DNA of 64,000 nt from Nocardioides sp. HDW12B (GTDB lineage: Bacteria > Actinomycetota > Actinomycetes > Propionibacteriales > Nocardioidaceae): NCBI RefSeq assembly GCF_011299595.1, contig NZ_CP049867.1, forward strand, positions 930,001 to 994,000, given 5' to 3'. Positions within the stretch are counted from its first letter, which is position 1; each line of letters starts with the position of its first letter. This document shows positions 1 to 8,604 of the stretch, one piece after another. The position numbers were made by a program, and so were the translations under genes. The notes below the pieces were generated by a model. The model did not search any database. It worked only from the letters and a program-made list of their open reading frames with translations, and was not told where the DNA came from.

Positions 1-409
1 GCCCGGCAAGGGTCTGCTCCGCCGCCGCCGTCGTACGTCGCGCCGCTCCCGCCAGGTCGTCGAGGTCGCGCAGGGTGGTGGACAGGGTCCGCAGCCGAGC
101 GCCGGCGATCCGGGAGGCCCACTGGGATGCCGGTTCGATGCCGCCGGCGCCACCGGAGACGACGACCGTGAGTGCCAGGGGGTCGGAGGAGGCTCCGGAG
201 AGCAGGTCGGCGAGGGCCGGCAGCATCGGGTCGGGGACGACCAGGGACCCGACCAGCCCTCCCGGCGTGAGCCGCTGCCGGTGGCGTGCGACCGCGTCGG
301 CCAGCGAGGCCACGCCGGCGCCGGAGGGTGGCTCGAGCAGGGTCGCGTCGTCGACGAGTCCGGCGTGCTCGGGCGCCACCTCGGGCGCGTCGGGTCCGTT
401 CGTTGACAC
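1..409 (-). CDS. Hypothetical protein, 3' end outside window
   Basis: Only the first ~136 codons are visible. The GTG start at 409-407 gives an N-terminus beginning MSTNGPDAPEVAPEHAG. The visible part contains a hydrophobic strand (LVGSLVVPDPMLPALADLL) and a glycine-rich turn (VVVSGGAGGIEPASQW), then an Arg/Leu-rich helical stretch. I see no signal peptide, membrane segment or catalytic motif I recognise. It is divergent from hmgA with only about 29 bp between the start codons, so the two probably share a promoter region. That hints at, but does not prove, a link to tyrosine/homogentisate metabolism. Codon use looks native. Function unknown. Confidence 0.6.
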   Translation of the reverse strand, partial: MSTNGPDAPEVAPEHAGLVDDATLLEPPSGAGVASLADAVARHRQRLTPGGLVGSLVVPDPMLPALADLLSGASSDPLALTVVVSGGAGGIEPASQWASRIAGARLRTLSTTLRDLDDLAGAARRTTAAAEQTLAG

Positions 410-438
410 CCCTCGGACCCTAGTCCACGGTGGGGTCC

Positions 439-1764
439 GTGGCTTACTACCGGCAGGTCGGCGACGTCCCCCCCAAGCGGCACACCCAGTTCCGCGACGA
501 GCACGGCGCGCTGCGCTACGAGGAGCTGATGGGGGAGGAGGGGTTCTCCTCCGACTCCAGCCTGCTCTACCACCGCGGCGTGCCCTCGGCGATCGTCGAC
601 AGCCAGGTCTGGGAGCTGCCCGACCTCACCACCACCCCGAACCACCCGCTCAAGCCGCGTCACCTCAAGCTGCACGACCTGGGGGTCTCGACAGGCTCGA
701 CCACCGAGAACGGCTCGACCACCGGGGACGGCTCGACCACCGGGAACGGCTCGACCACCGACGCCGTCACCGGCCGCCGGCTGGTCCTGGGCAACGGTGA
801 CGTCCGGATCTCCTACGTCGTCGCGACCGAGCCGTCGCCGCTCTACCGCAACGCGGTCGGTGACGAGTGCGTCTTCGTCGAGACCGGATCCGGCACGGTC
901 GAGACGGTCTTCGGGGTGCTGTCGTACCGGGCCGGCGACTACGTCGTGGTCCCGCGCGCTACCACCCACCGCTGGGTGCCGGCCGAGGAGAGCCGGCTCT
1001 ACCCGATCGAGGCCAACAGCCACATCGCCCCGCCGAAGCGCTACCTCTCGAAGTACGGTCAGCTCCTCGAGCACGCGCCGTACTGCGAGCGCGACCTGCA
1101 CGGCCCGACCGAGCCTTTTCTTGTCGACTCGACAACCGACGGGGTCTCGACAGGCTCGACCACCGGAGACGGCTCGACCGACGTCTATGTCAAGCACCGC
1201 GGCTCCGGCCCGAGCGGGCTGGTCGGCACGCGGATGACCTACGCGACGCACCCCTTCGACGTGGTCGGCTGGGACGGCTGCCTCTACCCCTACACGTTCA
1301 ACGTCGAGGACTACATGCCGATCACCGGCAAGATCCACCAGCCGCCGCCGGTGCACCAGGTCTTCGAGGGCTGGAACTTCGTGATCTGCAACTTCCTGCC
1401 GCGCAAGGTCGACTACCACCCGCTGTCGATCCCGGTGCCGTACTACCACTCCAACGTCGACTCCGACGAGGTCATGTTCTACGTCGCTGGCGACTACGAG
1501 GCCCGCAAGGGAAGCGGCATCGGGCGCGGCTCGATCTCGCTGCACCCCGGTGGGTACGCCCACGGGCCGCTGCCGCAGGCGATCGAGGCGTCGCTGGGGG
1601 CGGAGTACTTCGACGAGACCGCGGTCATGGTCGACACCTTCCGGCCCCTCGAGCTCGGGGAGGGCGCGCTCGCGTGCGAGGACCCGGCGTACGCCTGGAC
1701 CTGGAGCGGGCGCGGCCCGGACTCCCGCCTCGCGGCCCCCGCCGACCCCACCCAGGAGAGCTGA
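439..1764 (+). CDS. hmgA: Homogentisate 1,2-dioxygenase with two repeat-derived insertions
   Basis: Fe(II) dioxygenase that opens the ring of homogentisate to maleylacetoacetate in tyrosine/phenylalanine breakdown; cytosolic. The N-terminus (AYYRQVGDVPPKRHTQFRD) and the C-terminal cupin segment fit the family. Metal-ligand candidates are the His of PYYHSNVDSDEVMF, the Glu of the same block and the His of SLHPGGYAHGP. The GTG at 439 matches the family N-terminus; an in-frame GTG at 430 would add three residues. Two low-complexity inserts, GSTTGDGSTTGNG-type around 682-780 and GVSTGSTTGDGST around 1123-1185, add about 50 residues. Both are encoded by the same repeat that occurs between genes at 18.46-18.94 kb. 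Reading frame and all core motifs stay intact, so the enzyme is probably functional with two surface loops. Stop is followed 4 bp later by the next gene. Confidence 0.93.
   Translation: MAYYRQVGDVPPKRHTQFRDEHGALRYEELMGEEGFSSDSSLLYHRGVPSAIVDSQVWELPDLTTTPNHPLKPRHLKLHDLGVSTGSTTENGSTTGDGSTTGNGSTTDAVTGRRLVLGNGDVRISYVVATEPSPLYRNAVGDECVFVETGSGTVETVFGVLSYRAGDYVVVPRATTHRWVPAEESRLYPIEANSHIAPPKRYLSKYGQLLEHAPYCERDLHGPTEPFLVDSTTDGVSTGSTTGDGSTDVYVKHRGSGPSGLVGTRMTYATHPFDVVGWDGCLYPYTFNVEDYMPITGKIHQPPPVHQVFEGWNFVICNFLPRKVDYHPLSIPVPYYHSNVDSDEVMFYVAGDYEARKGSGIGRGSISLHPGGYAHGPLPQAIEASLGAEYFDETAVMVDTFRPLELGEGALACEDPAYAWTWSGRGPDSRLAAPADPTQES
682..765 (+). repeat. Repeat element inserted in frame in hmgA (copy 1)
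   Basis: The DNA reads GGTCTCGAC, AGG, CTCGACCACCG, followed by an 18-bp unit (ACGGCTCGACCACCGGGG and variants) about three times. It codes for GVSTGST then NGSTTGDGSTTG-type residues. The ends GGTCTCGAC and CTCGACCACCG are the same ends that bound the intergenic elements at 18.46-18.94 kb. Insert length is a multiple of three and contains no stop in the hmgA frame. Confidence 0.85.
1138..1183 (+). repeat. Repeat element inserted in frame in hmgA (copy 2)
   Basis: A second copy with GGTCTCGAC, AGG, CTCGACCACCG, then one GACGGCTCGACC half unit, giving residues GVSTGSTTGDGST. It lies between the conserved HGPTEPFLV and DVYVKHRGSG blocks of the enzyme. These two blocks are normally almost adjacent, so this is an insertion rather than divergence. 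Confidence 0.85.
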
Positions 1765-1768
1765 GCCC

Positions 1769-2305
1769 GTGCCGACCTACGTCGCCTTCCTGCGCGCCAT
1801 CAACCTCGGCGCCACGCGCAAGCTCCCGATGGCGCTCGTAAAGGAGCACCTGCCTGCGGCGGGCTACACCGACGTCGACACCTACCTGGCCACCGGCAAC
1901 GTCCGCGTCACCACCGGCGCCCGGTCGGCGGCCAAGGTCCGCGCCGACCTGGAGAAGCGCTTCGCCGACGCGGGCGGCTTCGAGGTGCCGACCGCGGTGC
2001 TCACCCCGGCCGAGCTGAGCGCGACGTACGACGAGGCGGTGGCGCTCGACGTCGACGCCGTACGCCGCTACGTCGCCTTCCTGCCCGACCCGCCCTCCGA
2101 CGAGGCCCGCGCCGCGCTGGCGGACTGGGACACCGCGGGTGAGGGGGTGCACCTGGGGGCGCGGCACCTGCACTGGTGGACCGACGGCGGCACCACCACG
2201 GCGCGGATCTTCCAGCCCGCCCAGCTCAAGCGGCTCGGGCTCCAGCTCGCCACCACGCGCGACCTCAAGGTCGTCACGACCCTGGCAGAGAGGTGGGGCG
2301 TGTGA
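1769..2305 (+). CDS. DUF1697 family protein
   Basis: 178 residues starting PTYVAFLRAINLGATRKLPM, the hallmark N-terminus of DUF1697 (YVAFLRAINVGG-type). The middle has YLATGNVRVTT and the C-terminus has the LTTRDLKVV-like block (LATTRDLKVVTTLAERW). DUF1697 proteins are small cytosolic proteins of unknown biochemical role. The GTG start lies 4 bp after the hmgA stop. The stop overlaps the GTG of the next gene (GTGTGA), so hmgA, this gene and the next look like one transcript. No link between DUF1697 and tyrosine catabolism is established. Confidence 0.88.
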   Translation: MPTYVAFLRAINLGATRKLPMALVKEHLPAAGYTDVDTYLATGNVRVTTGARSAAKVRADLEKRFADAGGFEVPTAVLTPAELSATYDEAVALDVDAVRRYVAFLPDPPSDEARAALADWDTAGEGVHLGARHLHWWTDGGTTTARIFQPAQLKRLGLQLATTRDLKVVTTLAERWGV

Positions 2306-2718
2306 ACGCCGAGAACACCGCGGCCGAGTTCCGCCGCGCCGTCGAGGCCGGCGACCCCGACGCCCTGGAGCCGTTGCTGGCCGAGCACGTCGTCTTCCGC
2401 AGCCCCGCGGTGCACACGCCGTACGAGGGCCAGGTCGCGACCATGATCGTGCTGCGCGCGGTGACGCGGGTCTTCGAGGACTTCCGCTACACCCGGTCGT
2501 ACGCCGAGCAGGGGCATGCTCTGGGTGGCCACGCCCTGGTCTTCGAGGCGACCGTGGCCGGCAAGAGCGTCGAGGGCATCGACCTCATCCGTGTGGACGG
2601 CGACGGGCTCATCGACGACCTGCGCGTGCTGGTGCGACCGTTGTCGGGGATCAACGCGCTGGTGGCGCGGATGGGCGAGGAGATCCCGAAGGTGATGACC
2701 GACATGGGCCTCGGCTGA
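2302..2718 (+). CDS. SnoaL-like / NTF2-fold protein
   Basis: 138 residues with the nuclear-transport-factor-2 fold pattern: an N-terminal helix (TAAEFRRAVEAGDPDALEPLLAEHVVFRSP), then strands ending in VEGIDLIRVDGDGLIDDLRVLVRP. The fold serves as polyketide cyclase, isomerase or binding domain; which applies here cannot be told. The start overlaps the preceding stop by 4 bp, indicating translational coupling. The C-terminus ends 7 bp from the stop of a convergent gene, with no room for a separate terminator. Confidence 0.82.
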   Translation: MNAENTAAEFRRAVEAGDPDALEPLLAEHVVFRSPAVHTPYEGQVATMIVLRAVTRVFEDFRYTRSYAEQGHALGGHALVFEATVAGKSVEGIDLIRVDGDGLIDDLRVLVRPLSGINALVARMGEEIPKVMTDMGLG

Positions 2719-2725
2719 CGCCGTC

Positions 2726-3766
2726 TCAGCGGGCCCGCACGATCGTCGAGCTGCGCGACCAGGGGCTCGTGCCCTCCGCGTTGACCGCGGCGACCCGGAA
2801 CTTGTAGCGGCCCTTGCTCAGCCTCACCGTGAGGGATCGGGCGTCGGCCGCCGCCGTGCGGGTGACGCGGGCGACCACCTGGCCGGCGGCGTTGAGCTTC
2901 TGCGCCTGGACGGTGTAGCCGGTGATCGCCAGCCCGCCGGTGTCCCGGGGGGCGGACCAGCGCGCGGTGGCCGTCACAGCACCGCCCCTCGCGCCGCTGG
3001 CGGCCCTGCCGATCGCCGGCGCGGCGGCAGCGGTGAAGCCCTCGTCGACGCTGCCGTCGCAGTCGTCGTCGAGGTCGTCGTAGGCCTCGGTGGCGCCGGG
3101 GTTCACGGCGGCACTGGCGTCGTCGCAGTCGTTCTGGAACACGCCGTAGCCGTCGCTGTCGCTGTCGCTGCCCGGGTCGACGTACGTCGTGAAGGTCATG
3201 TCATCAGCGGGGTCGTTCACGTTCCAACCGGGCTCCCAGAGAGGGCCGATCATCTCGGTGAGTGCGGCGCCATCCGTGTACGGCGTGTCCCGGTCCATGC
3301 CCCAGGCGACGCTCTTCTCCCGTTCCGCGTCGCTGCTGAGCACCAGCGCGTAGCTGGTGCCTTGCTCGACCGGTGCAGGGACATCGAGCTCGATGTCCGT
3401 GACGACGTTTGCGAACTCGGTGAGGTCAGGGATGTCGGCAAGCGCGACGGTCGTGTCAGCGAGGACGTCATCCGAGGGGAGGCCGTCGGACAGGGTCCGG
3501 ACCTCGACGGTCAACGACGTGTCGTCGAGGGTGTGGCCTACCTGGCGCAACGAGACGTCGACCCGGTCCAGGGCACCGGTCCGACCTGCGGTGAAGGTCT
3601 GGGCGCGGCTCGCGATCTCCGAGACCTCGTAGTTGTAGACCTGCCGTGCCTGCGTCTGGTCCGCCGTGCTCGCTGCCCAGGCGGCTGGACCCGCCACGGC
3701 GACAGGAAGGGTGACCGCGAGGGCGGCCGCGGACGTGAGCAGGGCGCGTCGTCCCGAGCTGAACAT
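2726..3766 (-). CDS. Secreted protein with MopE-type metal-binding motif and fibronectin III domain
   Basis: 346 residues. A signal peptide (FSSGRRALLTSAAALAVTL... AAWA) is followed by a jelly-roll-like domain (about 35-205), then DPGSDSDSDGYGVFQNDCDD with VNPGATEAYDD and DDDCDGSVDEG. That is the putative metal-binding repeat found in MopE-like secreted proteins and probably binds Ca2+. The last ~95 residues form a fibronectin type III domain (GGLAITGYTVQAQ, KGRYKFRVAAVNAEGTSPWS). Start chosen at the ATG at 3766 because a GGGGAG ribosome site precedes it and the signal peptide begins there; the frame stays open further upstream into a remnant gene. Likely extracellular or wall-associated; substrate unknown. 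Confidence 0.82.
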   Translation of the reverse strand: MFSSGRRALLTSAAALAVTLPVAVAGPAAWAASTADQTQARQVYNYEVSEIASRAQTFTAGRTGALDRVDVSLRQVGHTLDDTSLTVEVRTLSDGLPSDDVLADTTVALADIPDLTEFANVVTDIELDVPAPVEQGTSYALVLSSDAEREKSVAWGMDRDTPYTDGAALTEMIGPLWEPGWNVNDPADDMTFTTYVDPGSDSDSDGYGVFQNDCDDASAAVNPGATEAYDDLDDDCDGSVDEGFTAAAAPAIGRAASGARGGAVTATARWSAPRDTGGLAITGYTVQAQKLNAAGQVVARVTRTAAADARSLTVRLSKGRYKFRVAAVNAEGTSPWSRSSTIVRAR

Positions 3767-3900
3767 GTGAACTCCCCGTGGTCCCGCTGCTGCCCCGAGC
3801 AGCCGCGGTGGTGCGTCGCGCCGCTCCAGCCATGAAACGCCTCGCTGACCCGTCCGCTGCGTGCGGAAGGTCCCGAGATCTGGCCGGTCGCCCTCGCGGC

Positions 3901-4390
3901 TCAGGCCCCGGCCGGGTCCTCCAGCGAGGCGAGGTACGCCGACAGCCGGGCGTCGATCTCCTCCTGGGGGATGTCGCGCTCGCGCAGCTCGGCGTACCAC
4001 TGCGACGCGACGGCGTTGGGCGCGCTGAGCTCGAGGGCGATGTGGTCGGGGTCGCGGAAGTTCAGGTGGTGGCAACTCCATGTCGCGGATCGGGGTGTGC
4101 TCGACCCCGAGCGCCTCCAGCCGCTCCTGCCAGGCGACGAGCTCCTCGCGGGTGGCGACGCCGAGACCGAGGTGGTCGAGGCCGGTCCGCAGCTCGGTGA
4201 AGGGCTTCTGGTCACCCCCGTCGTGGCGCGCCAGCGCCACGGTGAGGGACGTCGGCCGGTGGCAGAGGATCCGCACGTAGCCGAAGTTGGCCAGCCGGAC
4301 GAGGCCCAGCACCTTGCGGTAGAACGCCTCGCTGCGGTCGAGGTCGGTGACCGTCAGCGCGACGTGGTCGACGCCGTGGAAGACGGTCAT
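3901..4390 (-). pseudogene. VOC-family (glyoxalase-like) protein, frameshifted
   Basis: From the ATG at 4390 the protein reads VFHGVDHVALTVTDLDRS, a typical VOC metalloprotein/glyoxalase start with a His ligand, and continues to HTPIRDMELP near 4075. There the reading frame is lost. The expected second half (HHLNFRDPDHIALELSAP ... LASLEDPAGA) continues one frame over to the stop at 3901. One extra base near 4065-4075 would restore a ~162-residue protein of family length with the FRDPDHIALEL metal-ligand strand. It could be a real recent pseudogene or a sequence error in a short CCACCACC tract. Confidence 0.75.
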
Positions 4391-4511
4391 CCGCGCCGGC
4401 CGCCGTCGGCGCGGCGCGTCGTGCGGACCAGTCTCGGGTGGTGCCAGAGGTTCAGGCAGGCCCAGACCGGACGGGTGCTCTCACGGCCGAGCGTCTCTAG
4501 GATCGTGGTCG

Positions 4512-7304
4512 ATGTCCTCATCCGGGCTCTCCTCCGACGACGTGTCTCCGGTCGAACGTCGCACCGGCGGCGCTGCGGTCGCGTCCGGGAAATCCCTCAA
4601 CCCCGGGGGACTGGTGGGGCGGGAGGCCGAGCTCGTCCGGCTGACCGAGCTCGTCGCGGGCGCCGCCGGCGGCCGCTCCGGCGCCCTCCTCGTCACCGGC
4701 GAGCCGGGGGTGGGCAAGACCGCCCTCCTCGAGGCCACCCGCGACGTCGCCACCGGCTTCTCCTGCCTGGTCGTGCGCGGTGTCGAGTCGGAGATGCAGC
4801 TCGCGCACGCCGGTCTGCTCGGGCTCCTCAGCCCGCTGCGCGACCTCCTCGGTGAGCTGCCCCCACCGCAAGCGGCCGCGCTCGGCTCCGCGCTCGGCTG
4901 GTCGACCGCGAGCGCCGTGTCGGACCGCTTCCTCGTCGGCGCCGCCACCCTGTCCCTGCTCGCGGCGGCTGCCGAGCGCCGCCCGGTGCTCGTGCTCGTC
5001 GACGACCTCCAGTGGGTGGACCGCGAGTCCGTGTCGGCCCTCGCCTTCGCCGCGCGCCGACTGGGTCCCGATGCGGTGGCGTTCGTCCTGACCGAGCGCG
5101 ACGGCACCGGTCCCGTGGACCTCGTGCAGGACTTCCCGACCCTGCGCGTCGGAGGACTCTCCGCGACGGCGGCCGCGCCCCTGCTGGACGGCCTCGCCGG
5201 ACCGGTGCGGGAGCGGCTGGTCGCCGAGACCGGCGGCAACCCGCTCGCCCTGCTCGAGTCGTCGCGTGCGCTCGACCACGCCCAGATGGCCGGAGCGGCG
5301 CCGCTGCCGTCCCCGCTGCCGGCCGGTGACCGGCTCCGGGCGCTCCACCGAGGCACCGTCGACGCGTTGGGTGCGGACGCGTGGCGGGCGGTGCTGCGGC
5401 TCGCGCTCAGCGCCGACCCCGACGAGGGGGACCGCGAAGCAGCCGGCCTCGACGAGGCACGGACGCACGGGGTCGTCGTACGCGACGGGCTGCGTCACGA
5501 GTTCCGGCACCCGCTGCTGCGCAGCGCCGTCCTCGAGCGAGCCACGGCCGCCGAGCAGCGCGCGGTCCACGCGGACCTGGCGGCGTCGCTGCCCGCGGGC
5601 TCCCGCGCGCAGGTCTGGCACCGCGCCGCGTCGGCGCAGGAGCCGGACGCCGGTCTCGCCACCGAGCTGGCCCGGGTCGCGGAGGCGGACCGTGACCGGC
5701 TGGGCCACGCCGCCGCCTCGCTCGCTCTCGAGCGGGCCGGCGCGCTCACCCCGGACCCCGAGCTGGCGGCCCAGCGGCTGGCGGCCGCGACGCAGGAGGC
5801 CTTCCTGACCGGCGACGTCGTCCGGGTGCGGCGCCTCGCGGCCCGCGTGCTCGACAGCGGCGCCTCGGCCCGCACGCGGGGCGAGGTGCTGTGCATCGCG
5901 GGGATGCTCGAGCAGTACGCCGGCTCCGTGCCGGCCTCGGTCGAGCACCTCCGCGAGGCCGCGTCCCTCCTCGACGGCGTGATGCTGGTCCGCGCCCTCC
6001 ACGAGCTGGCCATGGCCTGCTTCCGGCTCAACGACGCGGCCGGGCTCACCGACTGCGCGAGGCGGACCGACGAGGTGGCCGACCCCGAGGACCCGGAGCA
6101 GCAGCTGCTCGGCCACTTCACCGGCGGGTTCGCGCTGGTGCTGGCCGGAGAGTTCGAGCAGGGCGCGGCCAGGCTCGCCGAGCTGCGGCGGCTGGCCGAC
6201 CACCCCGAGCTGCGCCACGACGCCCGCGTGCTGCTGTCGATGGCGCTGGCCGCGGGCATCACCGGGCAGGTGCGCGACGCCGTCACCGTGGGTGCGGTCC
6301 GGCTCGAGGAGGTACGCCGCCGGGGCGCGATCGGCGTCCTGGTCCCGTGCCTGGCGATCCTGGCGGCGGGCCGGGCCTGGCTGGGCGACCACACCGGGGC
6401 CTTCGCCGACGCCGGCGAGGCAGCCGACCTCGCCACCCACCTCGGCTACGCCGCGGACGCGTCCCTGGCCGTCGAGATGCTGGCGTGGCAACAGGCGGCG
6501 CGCGGCCTGCACGACGACGCGCGGGCGTCACTGGCGCGCGCCCGTGACCTCACCGACCGGGCGGGCACGAGCAGTGCTGCGGCCCACCAGGCGCTGACGG
6601 CGGCGTTCTGCGCCCTGTGTCGCAGCGACCCGGCGGACGTGGTGGCGACGCTGGAGCCGCGGCTGGCGGTCGACGGCGGGGTCGGTGCCGGCGGCGAGCC
6701 GCTCGGGGTCGCCCCGCTGCTGGTGGAGGCGTACGTCGCCCTCGGCCGGCTCGACGACGCCGTCGCGCTGACCGCCCGGTACGCCGACGTGGTCCCGTCC
6801 GCCGGTCCGCCGCTGTCCGTCGCGCTGCTCCAGCGCTGCCACGTCCTGACTGCCGCTTCGGAGAGCGTCGCCGCCGCCGCGTTCGACGCGGCGATGCTGG
6901 CGCACCAGCCCGCCGACGACCCCTTCGAGTCGGCGCGGACACAGCTGCTGTTCGGCAGCCGGCTCCGCCGTACGGGACAGCGGGTGGCGGCCCGCACCCA
7001 CCTCGAGGCCGCGCGCGCGGCCTTCGACGGCATGGACCTCACGCACTGGGTCGGCGTCGCCTCCGCCGAGTTGGCCGCGACCGGGGCCACCGCGCGGCGC
7101 GACGCCGGTGCTGGCGCGCAGCCACTGACCGCACAGGAGACCCGGGTGGCGCTGCTGGCTGCGCAGGGACTGTCGAACCGGGAGATCGGCGCCTCGCTCT
7201 TCCTCAGCCCGAAGACGATCGAGCGCCACCTGAGCAGCGTGTTCCGCAAGCGCGGCTTCCGCTCGCGCACCGAGCTCGCCGTCGCCTTCGCGCGGGACGC
7301 CTGA
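4512..7304 (+). CDS. LuxR-family regulator with N-terminal AAA ATPase (LAL/MalT-like)
   Basis: 930 residues. The N-terminal P-loop ATPase has Walker [13 protein letters not shown] and Walker [14 protein letters not shown] long TPR-like helical middle (about 350-850) follows. The C-terminal LuxR helix-turn-helix reads [20 protein letters not shown] then [15 protein letters not shown]. Large ATPases of this type bind a signal molecule through the repeat region and activate transcription. The ATG at 4512 is preferred; upstream codons in the same frame do not look like family sequence. It stands alone, divergent from the VOC remnant, so its targets cannot be read from context. Confidence 0.9.
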   Translation: MSSSGLSSDDVSPVERRTGGAAVASGKSLNPGGLVGREAELVRLTELVAGAAGGRSGALLVTGEPGVGKTALLEATRDVATGFSCLVVRGVESEMQLAHAGLLGLLSPLRDLLGELPPPQAAALGSALGWSTASAVSDRFLVGAATLSLLAAAAERRPVLVLVDDLQWVDRESVSALAFAARRLGPDAVAFVLTERDGTGPVDLVQDFPTLRVGGLSATAAAPLLDGLAGPVRERLVAETGGNPLALLESSRALDHAQMAGAAPLPSPLPAGDRLRALHRGTVDALGADAWRAVLRLALSADPDEGDREAAGLDEARTHGVVVRDGLRHEFRHPLLRSAVLERATAAEQRAVHADLAASLPAGSRAQVWHRAASAQEPDAGLATELARVAEADRDRLGHAAASLALERAGALTPDPELAAQRLAAATQEAFLTGDVVRVRRLAARVLDSGASARTRGEVLCIAGMLEQYAGSVPASVEHLREAASLLDGVMLVRALHELAMACFRLNDAAGLTDCARRTDEVADPEDPEQQLLGHFTGGFALVLAGEFEQGAARLAELRRLADHPELRHDARVLLSMALAAGITGQVRDAVTVGAVRLEEVRRRGAIGVLVPCLAILAAGRAWLGDHTGAFADAGEAADLATHLGYAADASLAVEMLAWQQAARGLHDDARASLARARDLTDRAGTSSAAAHQALTAAFCALCRSDPADVVATLEPRLAVDGGVGAGGEPLGVAPLLVEAYVALGRLDDAVALTARYADVVPSAGPPLSVALLQRCHVLTAASESVAAAAFDAAMLAHQPADDPFESARTQLLFGSRLRRTGQRVAARTHLEAARAAFDGMDLTHWVGVASAELAATGATARRDAGAGAQPLTAQETRVALLAAQGLSNREIGASLFLSPKTIERHLSSVFRKRGFRSRTELAVAFARDA

Positions 7305-7339
7305 CCTCGATCGGGAGCCCGATGGGCCATGATCGGCGC

Positions 7340-7960
7340 ATGAGGAACCGGCTGGCCTGGGGTGCGGCGCTGTGGGCGGTGCGCCCGGTGTACGTCGCGA
7401 TCGAGCTGGCGGTGGCCGGGCTGACCACCGGCAGCTACTCGGTGGTCGACGACACGGTGAGCGACCTCGGGGCTTTGAGTTGCTCGGCCGACTTCTGCTC
7501 GCCCGCGCACGCGCTGATGAACGGCACGTTCATGGGCGTCGGGGCGCTGCTCGCCGGCGGGGCGCTGCTGCTCGCGCCGCGCACCGGCCGCTCCGTGACG
7601 ACGCTGCTCGTGGTGTCCGGCCTCAGCTCGGTCGCCACCGGGTTCGCCCCGGTCGACGTCGACGGCCGCCTGCACGCACTGGCGGCCACGCCGCTGTTCG
7701 TGTGCCAGCCCGTGGCCCTGGTGGTCCTGGGCCGGCGGCTGCGGGCGAGCCGTCCGCGCACGTCGAGGGCGCTGGTCGTCACCGGCGTGATCACGGCGGC
7801 GGGTGCGGTCGGGTTCATCGCCGGCGGCGACACCGGCGCCGGGGCGTGGGAGCGGTTGGCGCTCTGGCCGGTGATCGGAGCCCTCGCGGCCGCCGGTGTC
7901 GCGACCGGGGGCGGCGTACGTCGATCCGCTCCGGGCCAGGTGGCCGCCGACCTACAGTGA
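7340..7960 (+). CDS. DUF998-type membrane protein
   Basis: 206 residues with about six transmembrane helices, starting [20 protein letters not shown]. The pattern [14 protein letters not shown], then [19 protein letters not shown], is characteristic of DUF998 integral membrane proteins of unknown function. An in-frame ATG at 7322 would add six residues (MGHDRR); I take 7340 because the hydrophobic start fits better. It follows the LuxR-type regulator by 35 bp on the same strand and may be cotranscribed with it. Confidence 0.78.
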   Translation: MRNRLAWGAALWAVRPVYVAIELAVAGLTTGSYSVVDDTVSDLGALSCSADFCSPAHALMNGTFMGVGALLAGGALLLAPRTGRSVTTLLVVSGLSSVATGFAPVDVDGRLHALAATPLFVCQPVALVVLGRRLRASRPRTSRALVVTGVITAAGAVGFIAGGDTGAGAWERLALWPVIGALAAAGVATGGGVRRSAPGQVAADLQ

Positions 7961-7964
7961 CCGC

Positions 7965-8594
7965 ATGTCCACCGGCACCGAGCCTGCGCGGGTCGACGTA
8001 GTGCCGTCGGCGTCGCCGCGCGGGCGGTGGAGCCGCCGCCGGGGGCTCACCACGCTCGGTGTGCTCGCGCTGCTCGTGGCCGTGGGGGTCCTGGCCTGGA
8101 TCTGGCGCCACCCCACGTCGCCCTTCGACACCAGCTACGGGCTGGGGGTCGAGCGCGCGAGGGGCGAGCCGGTGTGGACGACGCTGATCACTCCGGGCGA
8201 GCACGGAGACGACACGGTGACGCTGCGCGGCCTGACGCCGAGGACGCGGCTGATCCCCTCGGGTGGCGGACTCGCGCGACCGGGTCCACCGGTGGAGGTC
8301 GAGTACGTCCTCTGCGAGATCGATCCGGACGTCGCCGACCGACCGGGGCTGGAGCAGTCCCCGCTCGGCCAGGAAGGCTTCGACCTGGACTCCTACTGCG
8401 CCAGCACGCGCCCCGCTGAGGGGGCCACCCTGGAGCCGGGCTCCGTGCAGCAGGAGGTGATCGTGGGCATCACCCTCGACGTCCCGGGCCGTGTCGCCGT
8501 GCGAGGCCACGTCGTGGACTACCAGAAGGGCTGGCAGGTGGGGACGGACGTGATCCCCGTCCGCACGTGGGTGCAGGTGCGCCCGCGCCGCTGA
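7965..8594 (+). CDS. Hypothetical single-pass membrane protein
   Basis: 209 residues. A short basic cytoplasmic tail (RGRWSRRRG) precedes one membrane helix (LTTLGVLALLVAVGVLAWIW, about 27-46). The rest is an extracytoplasmic domain with two cysteines (YVLCEIDPDV, DSYCAST) that could form a disulfide. No family recognised. It begins 4 bp after the preceding membrane protein and is probably in the same transcript. It converges on the MFS gene with only 10 bp between stop codons. Confidence 0.7.
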   Translation: MSTGTEPARVDVVPSASPRGRWSRRRGLTTLGVLALLVAVGVLAWIWRHPTSPFDTSYGLGVERARGEPVWTTLITPGEHGDDTVTLRGLTPRTRLIPSGGGLARPGPPVEVEYVLCEIDPDVADRPGLEQSPLGQEGFDLDSYCASTRPAEGATLEPGSVQQEVIVGITLDVPGRVAVRGHVVDYQKGWQVGTDVIPVRTWVQVRPRR

Positions 8595-8604
8595 GCGCGC
8601 CGGC

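Noticed and set aside
415-426. GGAC-CCTA-GTCC, a DosR-like dyad before hmgA
   Set aside because: Only four of five bases match in each half, and CCTAGTCC is more simply a -10 region (TAGTCC). Too weak to count as a site.
2726-4390. One long leftward frame that would fuse a VOC domain to the secreted MopE/FnIII protein
   Set aside because: A signal peptide and ribosome site restart translation at 3766, and the upstream half is only in this frame because of a frameshift.
4518-6512. Long leftward open frame opposite the LuxR-type ATPase gene
   Set aside because: Antisense shadow of a gene with clear Walker and HTH motifs.
7309-7322. ATCGGG/CCCGAT dyad after the LuxR-type gene as a terminator
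   Set aside because: Six-bp stem with a 2-nt loop and overlap with the next start region; not convincing.
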